DNA of 64,000 nucleotides from an uncultured Bacteroidales bacterium (lineage in GTDB: Bacteria > Bacteroidota > Bacteroidia > Bacteroidales > Muribaculaceae): contig CANSAP010000003.1 in the NCBI GenBank assembly GCA_947644715.1, positions 1 through 64,000 on the forward strand, given 5' to 3'. Numbering within the stretch: position 1 is the stretch's first letter; each line of letters starts with the position of its first letter. The notes beneath the pieces are model-generated. The model was given only the letters and a program-made list of their open reading frames with translations, made no database searches and was not told the DNA's origin. Shown piece by piece: positions 35,520-44,294 of the stretch. A program made the position numbers and the translations under genes.

Positions 35520-36920
35520 TTATTTCATAAGTTTTCCTTCGGCGGAGAGCTTGGAGACGATACCTCCGAGCAGGCCGTTGATGAAGAAGCCGCTTTTGCC
35601 GGTGCTGTAAGCTTTTGCGATTTCGATATACTCGTTGATGGAGACGTTGACCGGAATTTTCGGGAATCCGAGGATTTCAGCCACGGCTGTCAGACAGATG
35701 ACCACGTCCATGAATGCGAGGCGGTCGCTGTCCCAGGAGTCTTTATTGAGCACGGAGTCAATGAGGGCACGATATTCCTCCTTGCCTCGCACGGCACGGG
35801 TGAAGAGGTCGCGGCCAAATGTGGCGTCTTCCTCATCCTTGTACATGGGGAGCACCGGCTCGGGGTTCTGCTCGGCGAAGCGGCGCACGGTTTTGAGCAC
35901 GAAGGTGCCGATGATGTCGATGTCGTCGTTCCAGAAGACTGATTTGTCTTCCATGGCTTCGGCCAGTTCCTGAGAGGGGAAGAGGACATACTTCAACATT
36001 CGGCGCCAGAATTCGCAATCGCCGGCGAAGTCGGTTGAGGAAGCGCTCATGTAGTTATGGTATTCATCGCTGCAAAGGATGAGTTTGAGCAGCGACGAGA
36101 GAAGAATCGGGTCGGAAGCAATCCAGGAGTATGTGCCTTTTTCGAGGAGTTCCTGAATCTGCGGATCGGCTTCGAGGGCTTTTACAAATTCATTGTCTAC
36201 GAAGCGCATGTTGGGGTTGAGGTCATGGTCGGTGACAACGTATTTGTTGCGGGCCGCTTCAAGATTGCGAGCCTGGAGTTCCGTGAGTTCGATGGGAAGG
36301 ATGAGCAGGCGCAGGTATAGCTCGCGAGCCATGTCGAGGCTGTGGCGCAGGGTGCGCAGGGCATCATCAATGTGGCTTTGGGAGGAGGAGAAGTTCGAGA
36401 AGGTCTCTTCCATGAGGTTGCGCATGATGTCCATCGCGCGCAGGGAGTATCCGGGGAGGGTTTCGATAGCGGCGTTGAGGGGTGCGCTTGTCATGATAAC
36501 GCTGTTGAAGAGTTCGCGCCAGAGGCGAAGGTCGCCGGCCATGTCGACAGAACCCTCCTTAATATAAGCGCGGCAAGGAGCCGACTCTTTCACAACGTTT
36601 GCCAGCTCGGCCACGATAGCGGGGGCGAGCACGGGGGTAGGCTCCACACGGTTTTTAGCCAATACGGAGCGTATTTTCTCATCGGAACGGACGGCGCGGA
36701 TAAATCGGTTGTCGGCCAACGGATGCTGCCCTCCCGGGCGGGTCACCTCATCGGCAATGAGCGTCATCAGCGCCAGCATGTCAAGATACAGGGCGTAAGC
36801 CAGGCGGCTGGCCTTGGTGGGAGGAGTGGGCTGCGTTTCCAGTGAAAACACTTTCTCGGTGAGAAGATAAGAGTAGAGCATCTGCACTACTTTGATTCTT
36901 ATCAATACGCGATTAATCAT
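35520..36920 (-). CDS. nusB: Transcription antitermination factor NusB with internal duplication
   Basis: 466 aa, against about 150 in most bacteria and about 310 in other Bacteroidales. The N-terminus MINRVLIRIKVVQMLYSY and the C-terminal NusB domain (LAFMDVVICLTAVAEILGFP; INEYIEIAKAYSTGKSGFFING) are typical. A helical module appears twice: residues ~72-158 (FIRAVRSDEKIRSVL ... DMAGDLRLWRELFNSVI) and ~244-330 (FVKALEADPQIQELL ... DFAGDCEFWRRMLKYVL). NusB binds boxA RNA with S10. The extra module is of unknown use. First gene of the operon; -7 box at 37005. Confidence 0.93.
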   Translation of the reverse strand: MINRVLIRIKVVQMLYSYLLTEKVFSLETQPTPPTKASRLAYALYLDMLALMTLIADEVTRPGGQHPLADNRFIRAVRSDEKIRSVLAKNRVEPTPVLAPAIVAELANVVKESAPCRAYIKEGSVDMAGDLRLWRELFNSVIMTSAPLNAAIETLPGYSLRAMDIMRNLMEETFSNFSSSQSHIDDALRTLRHSLDMARELYLRLLILPIELTELQARNLEAARNKYVVTDHDLNPNMRFVDNEFVKALEADPQIQELLEKGTYSWIASDPILLSSLLKLILCSDEYHNYMSASSTDFAGDCEFWRRMLKYVLFPSQELAEAMEDKSVFWNDDIDIIGTFVLKTVRRFAEQNPEPVLPMYKDEEDATFGRDLFTRAVRGKEEYRALIDSVLNKDSWDSDRLAFMDVVICLTAVAEILGFPKIPVNVSINEYIEIAKAYSTGKSGFFINGLLGGIVSKLSAEGKLMK

Positions 36921-37004
36921 ATCTCTATATGTAAATCTCTATGTGTGGAGTGTGTTTGAAGCGTAATTAGGGCAGAGGCCGGGTGCGGGGCTTCATACCG
37001 GGTG

Positions 37005-37012
37005 CAAAGGTA
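37005..37012 (-). promoter_or_regulatory. -7 box of the nusB operon
   Basis: TACCTTTG on the minus strand, 84 bp before the nusB ATG, in the 136-bp gap behind the GlmU-family gene. A T-rich tract lies where the -33 should be, without a clean TTG at 20 bp. Confidence 0.5.
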
Positions 37013-37056
37013 ATAAAAAAATCTTTGACAACCCTACTTATACGGTGACTTTTTGG

Positions 37057-38277
37057 CTATCTGCCGGCTTTGTAGGTGGAGGCGACCTCGTAGATTCGGT
37101 TAAATATGTCGCGGTCGTCGTCGGTCAGTTCAATTCCGCGACGAGCCATTGCGCGAGCTGCTATGTCGAAAAATTTGCGGAGATCCACATCGCGGAATCC
37201 GGCCATCGCGCTTCCCTCGCTGAAGCTGGGGATGAAGGGGCGGGGGAATCCGGCACCATGAATGTTGCATCCCACTCCCACTACGGTTGCGGTGTTGAAG
37301 GAGCAGTTGATGGCCGCCTTGGAGTGGTCGCCCATCATGAGGCCGCAGAATTGGAGCTTGGTGCGCAGGAAAGAGCGGCGGGGATAGTTCCAGAGGCGGA
37401 TAAGCGAATAGTCGTTTTTGAGGTTGGAGGCGTTGGTTCCGGCCCCTATGTTGCACCACTCCCCTATCACGGCGTTGCCGAGGTAGCCGTCGTGGGCTTT
37501 ATTGGAGTAGCCGAACATGACTACGTTGTTGAGCTCGCCGCCCACTTTGCAGTAGGGGCCGAGGGTGGTGCCGGGATACACTTTCGCCCCCATGTTAATC
37601 TGCGCATGTTCGCAGAGAGCAAGCGGACCGCGCACACATGCGCCCTCGCTGATGCGGGCGTCGCGACCGATATAGACCGGGCCTTCGCTCACATTAATTA
37701 TGGCACCTTCGACGCTTGCCCCCTCTTCAATGAAGAGAGAGGGTTCGCCTGAGGGGAGGCGGTCAGGGCCTATGACCATGTTGGTTGCGGAGAGGGGGGC
37801 GGAGTCGCGGCCGGCCACCATGGCTTTGTAATCCTCAACGATTGCGGCGCCGTTATTCAGGAAGAGGTCGTAGAGGTAATGCAGGGCCACTACCGGCTCT
37901 TTGAACTGAATCTGCACGGGCTTTAGAGCATCGTCAATCAGGGCACGAAAATCTTCGATGGTGCCTCTGAAAGCCACATATTCGCCATCCTCCAGAATGA
38001 GTGCTTCCCCGGGCCGGAGAGCCTCAATAGCTTGCACTAAAGCGGGAGTGGGTACGCAGTTAGCTGCCACGAACCAGTTGTCATCAGTGGGCTGCGGGCG
38101 GAACTTAACCTGCAAGTAATCAGCTGTATGCACACTGTAATTACCGGGGAAGAGCCGTTGCCATTTCTCGCTGACGGTCGTGATGCCCAGACGAAAGTCG
38201 CTGACCGGACGTGTGAAGGAGAGCGGCAGCATGTCGGCATGCACCGCCGGAGAGTCGTATAGAATTATGTTGCGCAT
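37057..38277 (-). CDS. GlmU-family sugar nucleotidyltransferase-like protein
   Basis: 406 aa from MRNIILYD. The first ~180 residues resemble a degenerate nucleotidyltransferase (LPLSFTRPVSDFRLG) without the classical GGxGTR loop; the rest is a left-handed beta helix of hexapeptide repeats (for example VYIGRDARISEGACVRGPL; GNAVIGEWCNIGAGTN) as in acyltransferases. This is the Bacteroidota family annotated as GlmU-like; the exact substrate is not known. A frame from 38298 would cover the -7 box, so the ATG at 38277 is preferred. Confidence 0.85.
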   Translation of the reverse strand: MRNIILYDSPAVHADMLPLSFTRPVSDFRLGITTVSEKWQRLFPGNYSVHTADYLQVKFRPQPTDDNWFVAANCVPTPALVQAIEALRPGEALILEDGEYVAFRGTIEDFRALIDDALKPVQIQFKEPVVALHYLYDLFLNNGAAIVEDYKAMVAGRDSAPLSATNMVIGPDRLPSGEPSLFIEEGASVEGAIINVSEGPVYIGRDARISEGACVRGPLALCEHAQINMGAKVYPGTTLGPYCKVGGELNNVVMFGYSNKAHDGYLGNAVIGEWCNIGAGTNASNLKNDYSLIRLWNYPRRSFLRTKLQFCGLMMGDHSKAAINCSFNTATVVGVGCNIHGAGFPRPFIPSFSEGSAMAGFRDVDLRKFFDIAARAMARRGIELTDDDRDIFNRIYEVASTYKAGR

Positions 38278-38297
38278 TGTCAATAATTTATCGGTCA

Positions 38298-38305
38298 CAA
38301 ATATA
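38298..38305 (-). promoter_or_regulatory. -7 box of the GlmU-family gene
   Basis: TATATTTG on the minus strand, 20 bp before the ATG at 38277. No clear -33. It decides the start codon of that gene. Confidence 0.55.
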
Positions 38306-38391
38306 GCTCCTTTTTAGCAATTAATAACATTGCCGAAGCCTTGTTAATTTTTTTTAACTGTTTTAATATCCCGTCACTCTGTATTAGCCAC

Positions 38392-38399
38392 TATTTTTG
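38392..38399 (+). promoter_or_regulatory. -7 box of the 564-aa membrane protein gene
   Basis: TATTTTTG, 9 bp before the ATG at 38409, so the transcript would be almost leaderless. No clear -33. Confidence 0.5.
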
Positions 38400-38408
38400 C
38401 AGTGATTT

Positions 38409-40103
38409 ATGAATAAGACCCGATTACATATGCAGTCGCAACCCTACATGGAGTCAATCCTGATTCTTGTTTTGGCCATGTTCGGGCTGCTGACGGTGTC
38501 GCTGTGCGTGCAGCCTTTGGTGGACGACTGGATTTACATGAGCTCCTCCGGGCGAACTTTTGATGAATTCTGGACCTGCGCCGGTGCTCCCGTCAATTCT
38601 CTTGCCGAGGCTCTGAAGAGCTGCGGCTATCATTACCTGCATTCCAACGGGCGGCTTACCGATAAACTGCTTATTCTTTTCTCCACGGAATTTCCGGCAC
38701 GCATTGGTCGGATTCTCTGCGTCAGTTCTTTCGGCATCGGGCTTCTGTATCTGCTTCTGTTGTGCGGCGGCCGAGATGCGCTGCGCGCCTCAGGCCTCAC
38801 TGCCGTCCTGCTGTGGCTAATCATGGTTCTGCTTCCTTGGCAACACTATATCCTGTCAATGGCCTGCGAGTTTAATTATCTGCTTCCTTGCGGTTTATGC
38901 CTGCCGGTCATGTTTTGGTTCCTGCGAAGCAGCCGGGTGCGGCCACACATGTGCCTGGTAGCCATAGGAGCCGGCATGATGCATGAAAGTTTCAGTCTCG
39001 GCATACTTGCCGGCATGGGAGCGGTGCTTGCATATGAACGGTTCAGACTAAGTCGCGCACAGTGGACGATTGGTCTATTCTTCTTGGGCGGCACTTTAGT
39101 GATGATGCTGGCCCCGGGCACTTTCGTCAGAATGGATAACGCCCCGACAGAGCAGTTAACTTTCTCTTGGGTAAGCCACACGCTGCTGACCTCCGCTCCG
39201 TTCATGCTCTGCGCCCTCACATCTCTGGCGGCTTTGGCATACCGCCTGCTGACCCGTAAAAGTCTAAGGCTCCATATGCCGACATTGCTTATGCTTGCAA
39301 TCGGTGCCCTCGGAAGCCTTGCAATCGGATTTATGGCTCTGCAGCGTGGCCGTGCCTACTGGTTTGGGGATATGCTCATGATTGCGCTGACGCTGATGCT
39401 GTTGCGCTCGATGCTACCCTGCATCATGCGGCCGCACCGGATTGCCGGGGGCGTCCTGGGAGCTCTCCTGATACTATGGTTCGCCTGGGGCGCTGTGGTG
39501 CAATACCGTTACAATCGAGAGGCTGCCAGCCTTGAAGAGGCCGTGGCGCGCAGCGGGGGATGCGACATTATCTGGGTGGATTCAGAGCATGAAGAGCAGG
39601 TCAACCCCTGGCTTCTCCGCATTCCGCAAGCGCCCGTCAACGTGTTCTTCTACAATCTGAAAGCGCTCAACTTCCACTATCACGGGGGGCTGAAAGAGAA
39701 TATGTGTCTGCCTCTTCCCACACGCTTCCGCGGGAAGCATTTCAGCGAATGGGATTCTCTGCCGGGTGGTGCGGGTGTATATGGTTCGTATCCCGTGTTT
39801 TACGTTCCGTCCTTAGCCTCGATGCAGGGGGAAGAGGAGTGGTCGCCGCTGGTGACTTTCGATGTAGGGGCAGCGGCGCTCGGCCCTACGAATCTGATGC
39901 AGAAACTCCGGGGTGTGCAGGAGGAGAACTGCCGGTTTGCCAGCCCGATTCTGCGTCTGCCCTCCCGGCGTTTTTCCGGTCCGAACCGAGCGTTGTTCGC
40001 CGATCCGACCACAGGCATCGTGCCTGACACTCTCTACTTCATCTATCCTCAGGAACGCCCGCGCCGACTCTACGGTGCACCCATCACCCGCATGGAGCGC
40101 TGA
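38409..40103 (+). CDS. Polytopic membrane protein, DUF6056-like (long form)
   Basis: 564 aa, about ten or eleven hydrophobic segments up to residue ~365, then a ~200-residue soluble domain, probably periplasmic. An early loop carries LVDDWIYM and, further on, SNGRLTDK; later come CEFNYLLPCG, MMHESFSLG and APGTFVRM. These match, in order, the motifs of the 418-aa protein at 980-2236. The layout suggests a GT-C-like glycan enzyme or flippase, but that is inference. An in-frame ATG at codon 8 is an alternative start. Single gene, divergent from the GlmU-like gene. Confidence 0.75.
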   Translation: MNKTRLHMQSQPYMESILILVLAMFGLLTVSLCVQPLVDDWIYMSSSGRTFDEFWTCAGAPVNSLAEALKSCGYHYLHSNGRLTDKLLILFSTEFPARIGRILCVSSFGIGLLYLLLLCGGRDALRASGLTAVLLWLIMVLLPWQHYILSMACEFNYLLPCGLCLPVMFWFLRSSRVRPHMCLVAIGAGMMHESFSLGILAGMGAVLAYERFRLSRAQWTIGLFFLGGTLVMMLAPGTFVRMDNAPTEQLTFSWVSHTLLTSAPFMLCALTSLAALAYRLLTRKSLRLHMPTLLMLAIGALGSLAIGFMALQRGRAYWFGDMLMIALTLMLLRSMLPCIMRPHRIAGGVLGALLILWFAWGAVVQYRYNREAASLEEAVARSGGCDIIWVDSEHEEQVNPWLLRIPQAPVNVFFYNLKALNFHYHGGLKENMCLPLPTRFRGKHFSEWDSLPGGAGVYGSYPVFYVPSLASMQGEEEWSPLVTFDVGAAALGPTNLMQKLRGVQEENCRFASPILRLPSRRFSGPNRALFADPTTGIVPDTLYFIYPQERPRRLYGAPITRMER

Positions 40104-40150
40104 ACATCAAAAAACGCAGCTCGCATTGCCGATTTTCGGGGAATTTTTGC

Positions 40151-40158
40151 TAATTTTG
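40151..40158 (+). promoter_or_regulatory. -7 box of the dnaN operon
   Basis: TAATTTTG, with a TTG 22 bp upstream (40126-40128 area). The predicted start (~40164) coincides with the left arm of the inverted repeat at 40162-40199. Confidence 0.55.
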
Positions 40159-40161
40159 GGG

Positions 40162-40199
40162 GCTAAATACGCGCGAACAATAAAAGGCACGTATTTAGC
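40162..40199 (+). promoter_or_regulatory. Inverted repeat at the dnaN transcription start
   Basis: GCTAAATACG (40162-40171) and CGTATTTAGC (40190-40199) are perfect 10-bp complements with an 18-nt loop. In RNA they would form a hairpin at the very 5' end of the dnaN message; in DNA they look like a repressor operator. Confidence 0.6.
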
Positions 40200-40236
40200 A
40201 AGACTATTCTGCAACAATAAATAAAAACCGCATATT

Positions 40237-41400
40237 ATGAAGTTCAACGTTCCAAGCAAGACGCTCCAGACCCAACTGACAGCCGTCAGCAAGGTCATCA
40301 ACAGCAAGAATGCCCTCACCATTCTCGACAATTTCCTGCTCAGCCTGCAGGGTGACACCCTCTCAATCACCGGCTCTGACTCAGAGAACACGATGATTGC
40401 CACCATACAAGTGTTTGATGCTGAGGGCGAAGGGCTTATAGCCATCAACGCCAAGCGCCTGCTGGACGTGCTAAAAGAGGTGCCGGGTCAGCCGCTCACG
40501 TTCGTAATCAATGACGAGACCAAGGAGGTTGATATCCGCTTCCTCAACGGCCACTTCAACTTCATGGGCATCGACGGCAACGAATTCCCCCGCAAAGATG
40601 AGTCCACCGAAGAAAAACAAACCTTCAGCATTCCGGCTGCCGTTGTGCGTAAGGGACTGGAAACCACCCTGTTTGCCGTAGGCACCGAAGCCATCCGCCC
40701 CATCATGACGGGCGTCTATTGGGACATCTGCCCGATGCCCGAGAATGCAGCCGAGGGCGCTGAAGCGCTGCCCGGCATCACATTCGTGGCCTCTGACACA
40801 CATAAGCTGGTGCGCTATATCAACACCGAAAGCAACCCCGGCCTGACGGCTTCCTTCATCATGCCCCCAAAGCCGGCTGCAATCCTGCGCGCTTTGATAG
40901 CCAAGGAGGATGGTGAGATTAAAGTTGAGATGGATTCTTCCAGCGCTACTTTCTCAATCGAAGGTTGTTCGCTTTCCTGCCGATTCATCAAAGGTCGCTA
41001 TCCCAACTATAACCGCGTTATCCCCGAGAACAACCCCTTTGAACTGACCATCGACCGCATCAGCCTGCTGACGGCCATGCGCCGTGTGGCTCTGTTCGCC
41101 AACACAGCCTCGTCACTCGTGCGCCTCAACATCCGCCAGGGTGAAATCCTGCTGGCTGCCCAGGACCTTGACTATTCCACCTCAGCCGAAGAGCGCCTGG
41201 AATGCGACTATCAGGGCAACGTGATGACCATCGGCTTCAACGCCACCTACATGATTGAGGTGCTGAATAACCTCCAGGCCGACACGGTTGTCATCCGCCT
41301 CTCCGACCCGGCTCGCCCGGGCATCGTGCTCCCGCTCGTGCAGCTCGAGGGTGAGGATGTGCTCATGCTGCTGATGCCCATGCAGGTAATGGATTATTAA
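40237..41400 (+). CDS. dnaN: DNA polymerase III beta subunit (sliding clamp)
   Basis: 387 aa, three consecutive clamp domains. MKFNVPSKTLQTQLTAVSKV at the start and the C-terminal LMLLMPMQV, next to the protein-binding pocket, are typical. The ring tethers replicative and repair polymerases. Followed 18 bp later by a DnaQ-type exonuclease gene; dnaA is not in the window. Confidence 0.97.
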   Translation: MKFNVPSKTLQTQLTAVSKVINSKNALTILDNFLLSLQGDTLSITGSDSENTMIATIQVFDAEGEGLIAINAKRLLDVLKEVPGQPLTFVINDETKEVDIRFLNGHFNFMGIDGNEFPRKDESTEEKQTFSIPAAVVRKGLETTLFAVGTEAIRPIMTGVYWDICPMPENAAEGAEALPGITFVASDTHKLVRYINTESNPGLTASFIMPPKPAAILRALIAKEDGEIKVEMDSSSATFSIEGCSLSCRFIKGRYPNYNRVIPENNPFELTIDRISLLTAMRRVALFANTASSLVRLNIRQGEILLAAQDLDYSTSAEERLECDYQGNVMTIGFNATYMIEVLNNLQADTVVIRLSDPARPGIVLPLVQLEGEDVLMLLMPMQVMDY

Positions 41401-41418
41401 TCAACGCACGAACACCCA

Positions 41419-42201
41419 ATGAATCTCAATCTCACACGCCCCATCATCTTCTTCGACCTGGAGACGACCGGGGTTAATATAAGCTATGACCGCATCGTGG
41501 AAATCTCCTGCGTGAAGGTTTATCCCGACGGTCACGAAGTGCCCTGGACCCGCCGACTGAATCCTGAGATGCCCATTCCGCCGGCAGCCACCGCCGTTCA
41601 TCACATCACTGATGAGGATGTCAAGGATGCCCCCCGCTTTGCTGACGTGGCGCAGACTCTTATGGAGTCCTTCGAGGGGTGCGACATAGCAGGCTTCAAC
41701 AGCAACAAGTTCGACATTCCGGTGCTTATGGCCGAGTTCGCCCGCGTAGGGATGAATTTCTCTTTGGCCGGGCGCAATCTGGTGGATGTGCAGACCATCT
41801 ATCACCGTCTGGAGCAGCGCACCCTCTCAGCCGCCTACCGCTATTACTGCGGCAAGAATCTTGAGGATGCGCATTCGGCGCTGGCCGACACTATGGCCAC
41901 TTATGAGGTGCTGAAAGCTCAATTGGAGCGTTATCCGGAAACGGAGGAGTTCGGCAATGATATGGTGAAGCTCGCCCGCTTCTCAGTGCAGGGGGGCAAC
42001 ATTGACCTGGCCGGACGCTTCGGGCGTAACCCGCAGGGGGATGCCATCTTCAATTTCGGCAAGTATAAGGGTCAGAAGGTGGCCGATGTGCTCCGCCGCG
42101 AGCCGGGCTATTATCACTGGATGATGCAGGGTGACTTCCCGAAGGACACGAAGGATGTGCTCACCTCCATCTACGTTAAACTGAAGCAACAGAAGAACTG
42201 A
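41419..42201 (+). CDS. DnaQ/ExoX-like 3'-5' exonuclease
   Basis: 260 aa. DEDDh nuclease: DLETTG (Exo I, about 13-18), FNSNKFDIPVL (Exo II) and HSALADTMA (Exo III, with the catalytic His). After residue ~215 comes FGKYKGQKVADVLRREPGYYHWM, the small C-terminal module seen in ExoX-type and DUF3820 proteins. Either a proofreading epsilon-like subunit or a repair nuclease; the clamp gene upstream favours replication/repair. One-base overlap with coaBC. Confidence 0.9.
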   Translation: MNLNLTRPIIFFDLETTGVNISYDRIVEISCVKVYPDGHEVPWTRRLNPEMPIPPAATAVHHITDEDVKDAPRFADVAQTLMESFEGCDIAGFNSNKFDIPVLMAEFARVGMNFSLAGRNLVDVQTIYHRLEQRTLSAAYRYYCGKNLEDAHSALADTMATYEVLKAQLERYPETEEFGNDMVKLARFSVQGGNIDLAGRFGRNPQGDAIFNFGKYKGQKVADVLRREPGYYHWMMQGDFPKDTKDVLTSIYVKLKQQKN

Positions 42202-43388
42202 TGCTGCGCGACAAACATATTATATTAGGCATCACCGGCGGCATAGCGGCCTATAAGAGTGTGCAGATTTTGCGGTTACTGCGCAAGGCCGGAGCCGAGG
42301 TGCAGGTGGTCATCACCCCCGCCGGGAAGGAGTTCATCACTCCGGTCACCCTCTCGGCTCTGAGCGGCAAACCGGTTGTGAGCGAATTTTTTACGGCCAA
42401 CACCGGGCAATGGAACTCTCACGTTGACCTTGGCCTCTGGGCCGATGCGATGGTGATAGCTCCCGCCACCGCCTCCTCGCTGGCCAAGATGGCCACCGGG
42501 GTAGCCGATAATATGTTGATTACCACCTATCTGTCAGCCAAATGCAAGGTGTTTGCAGCGCCGGCTATGGATCTTGACATGTATCGCCACCCGACGACTC
42601 AGCGCAATCTGCTCACACTTCAGCAGGACGGGGTGACACTCATTGAGCCTGCCGACGGTTACTTGGCCTCGGGGCTTGTGGGCAAAGGGCGCATGGAGGA
42701 GCCGGAGGAAATCGTTCGCCGCATGGATGAATGGTTTGAAAGCCGCGGTGAGCTGAAAGGTAAAAAGATATTAATTACGGCCGGCCCCACACACGAAAAG
42801 CTTGACCCCGTGCGTTTTATAGGCAATTACTCATCAGGCAAGATGGGTTTTGCCTTGGCTGCGGAGTGCGCCGCCCGGGGTGCGGAGGTTACATTGGTGG
42901 CCGGTCCGGTGCAGCAGAACACTCCGCAGGGGGTGAGGCGCGTTGACGTGACCTCTGCCCGCGAGATGCACGATGTGTGTGTGGCGGAATTTCCTGCAAT
43001 GGATGCCGCCATCATGTGTGCAGCCGTGGCTGACTATGCTCCGGAGAGCTGCTCCGAGAGGAAAATCAAGCGGGAGAAGACCGGAGAAATGACGCTGCGG
43101 CTCATCCCGAATCCTGACATCGCGGCTGCCCTCGGCAAGATAAAGACCGGAAACCAGCGCCTTATCGGCTTCGCTTTGGAGACTGACAATGAGCAGGCCA
43201 ACGCTCTCGACAAGCTTCGCCGCAAGAATCTGGACTTCATCGTGCTCAATTCCCTGCGCGATCCGCAGGCCGGATTCGGCAAGGACACCAATAAGGTGAC
43301 TATCCTGGGCGCCGACGGCAGAGAACAGCCCTTCCCGGCAAAAAGCAAAACCCTTGTGGCCGCCGACATAATTGATTTTACACTATGA
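42201..43388 (+). CDS. coaBC: Bifunctional phosphopantothenoylcysteine decarboxylase/phosphopantothenate-cysteine ligase
   Basis: 395 aa. The N-terminal flavoprotein CoaC half (GITGGIAAYKSVQILR; APAMDLDMYRHP) decarboxylates and the C-terminal CoaB half (ITAGPTHEKLDPVRFIGNYS; SSGKMG) ligates cysteine. Two successive CoA steps. The stop overlaps the DUF4835 ATG (ATGA). Confidence 0.96.
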   Translation: MLRDKHIILGITGGIAAYKSVQILRLLRKAGAEVQVVITPAGKEFITPVTLSALSGKPVVSEFFTANTGQWNSHVDLGLWADAMVIAPATASSLAKMATGVADNMLITTYLSAKCKVFAAPAMDLDMYRHPTTQRNLLTLQQDGVTLIEPADGYLASGLVGKGRMEEPEEIVRRMDEWFESRGELKGKKILITAGPTHEKLDPVRFIGNYSSGKMGFALAAECAARGAEVTLVAGPVQQNTPQGVRRVDVTSAREMHDVCVAEFPAMDAAIMCAAVADYAPESCSERKIKREKTGEMTLRLIPNPDIAAALGKIKTGNQRLIGFALETDNEQANALDKLRRKNLDFIVLNSLRDPQAGFGKDTNKVTILGADGREQPFPAKSKTLVAADIIDFTL

Positions 43389-44287
43389 AAACATTCCTCA
43401 GACTGCTGATTATCACACTGTTATTCCCGCTCGCCGCCGGCGCGCAGGAGCTGAACTGTACCGTGGAGGTGAACAGTCAGAAAATCGAGGGCACCGACAA
43501 AAGTATCTTCGAGGAGCTGCAGGAGGCCATGACCGAGTATATCAATACCCGCAAATGGACCAACGCGCAATTCTCTGCCAATGAGAAGATTGAGTGCCGC
43601 TTCTTCCTGACGGTCAGCAAGTATGAGGATGACAAGATTACCGGCGACATTCAGTTGCAGCTGATTCGTCCGGTCTACAACAGTACCTACACCACTCCCC
43701 TTTTCAATTTCAAGGATACAAAGGTGGAGTTCACATACGCACGCGGCGACCAGCTCACCTACAACGAAAGCACTTGGGAGAGCAACCTCACGGCGCTGCT
43801 GAACTATTACGCCAACCTCTTCCTGGCGCTGGACTTCGACAGTTTCTCTCCCTTGGGGGGACAGCCTTATTTCGACCGTCTGGCCTCAATTGTGCAGATG
43901 GCGCAGAGCAGCGGCGAGGTGGGTTGGCGTGCGTTTGAGGATAACAAGAACCGCTCGGCGGTGCTCTCTTCCTACACCGATGCGCAGATGCAACCCATGC
44001 GCGAACTCCTCTATAATTATCACCGCAAAGGGCTGGATGAGATGGTGACCTCCCCCGACAAGGGACGCGCCGTAATCACAGCCGAGCTGAAAAAACTCAC
44101 CGATATTTATCAGGCCAACCCCATGAGCGTGGCTCTCTCAATCTTCCGCGACACGAAGCTCGACGAGCTCGTAAACATCTATTCCAAAGCGGGAGCCTCG
44201 GAGCGTGAGGAGGTTTACAAAATCCTCTCGCCCATCTATCCCACTGACATGGAGCGCCTCGACAAAATAAAGAACCCCGAACAGTAA
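43385..44287 (+). CDS. DUF4835 family exported protein (PorD-like)
   Basis: 300 aa with a cleavable signal peptide (MKTFLRLLIITLLFPLAAGAQ). The mature part (ELNCTVEVNSQKIEGTDKS; then TEYINTRKWTNAQFSANEKI) matches the family found between coaBC and recN across Bacteroidia. I recall it being annotated DUF4835 and sometimes PorD, linked to type IX secretion; no other T9SS gene is in this window, so that link is not shown here. Confidence 0.85.
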   Translation: MKTFLRLLIITLLFPLAAGAQELNCTVEVNSQKIEGTDKSIFEELQEAMTEYINTRKWTNAQFSANEKIECRFFLTVSKYEDDKITGDIQLQLIRPVYNSTYTTPLFNFKDTKVEFTYARGDQLTYNESTWESNLTALLNYYANLFLALDFDSFSPLGGQPYFDRLASIVQMAQSSGEVGWRAFEDNKNRSAVLSSYTDAQMQPMRELLYNYHRKGLDEMVTSPDKGRAVITAELKKLTDIYQANPMSVALSIFRDTKLDELVNIYSKAGASEREEVYKILSPIYPTDMERLDKIKNPEQ

Positions 44288-44294
44288 CCCTCTT

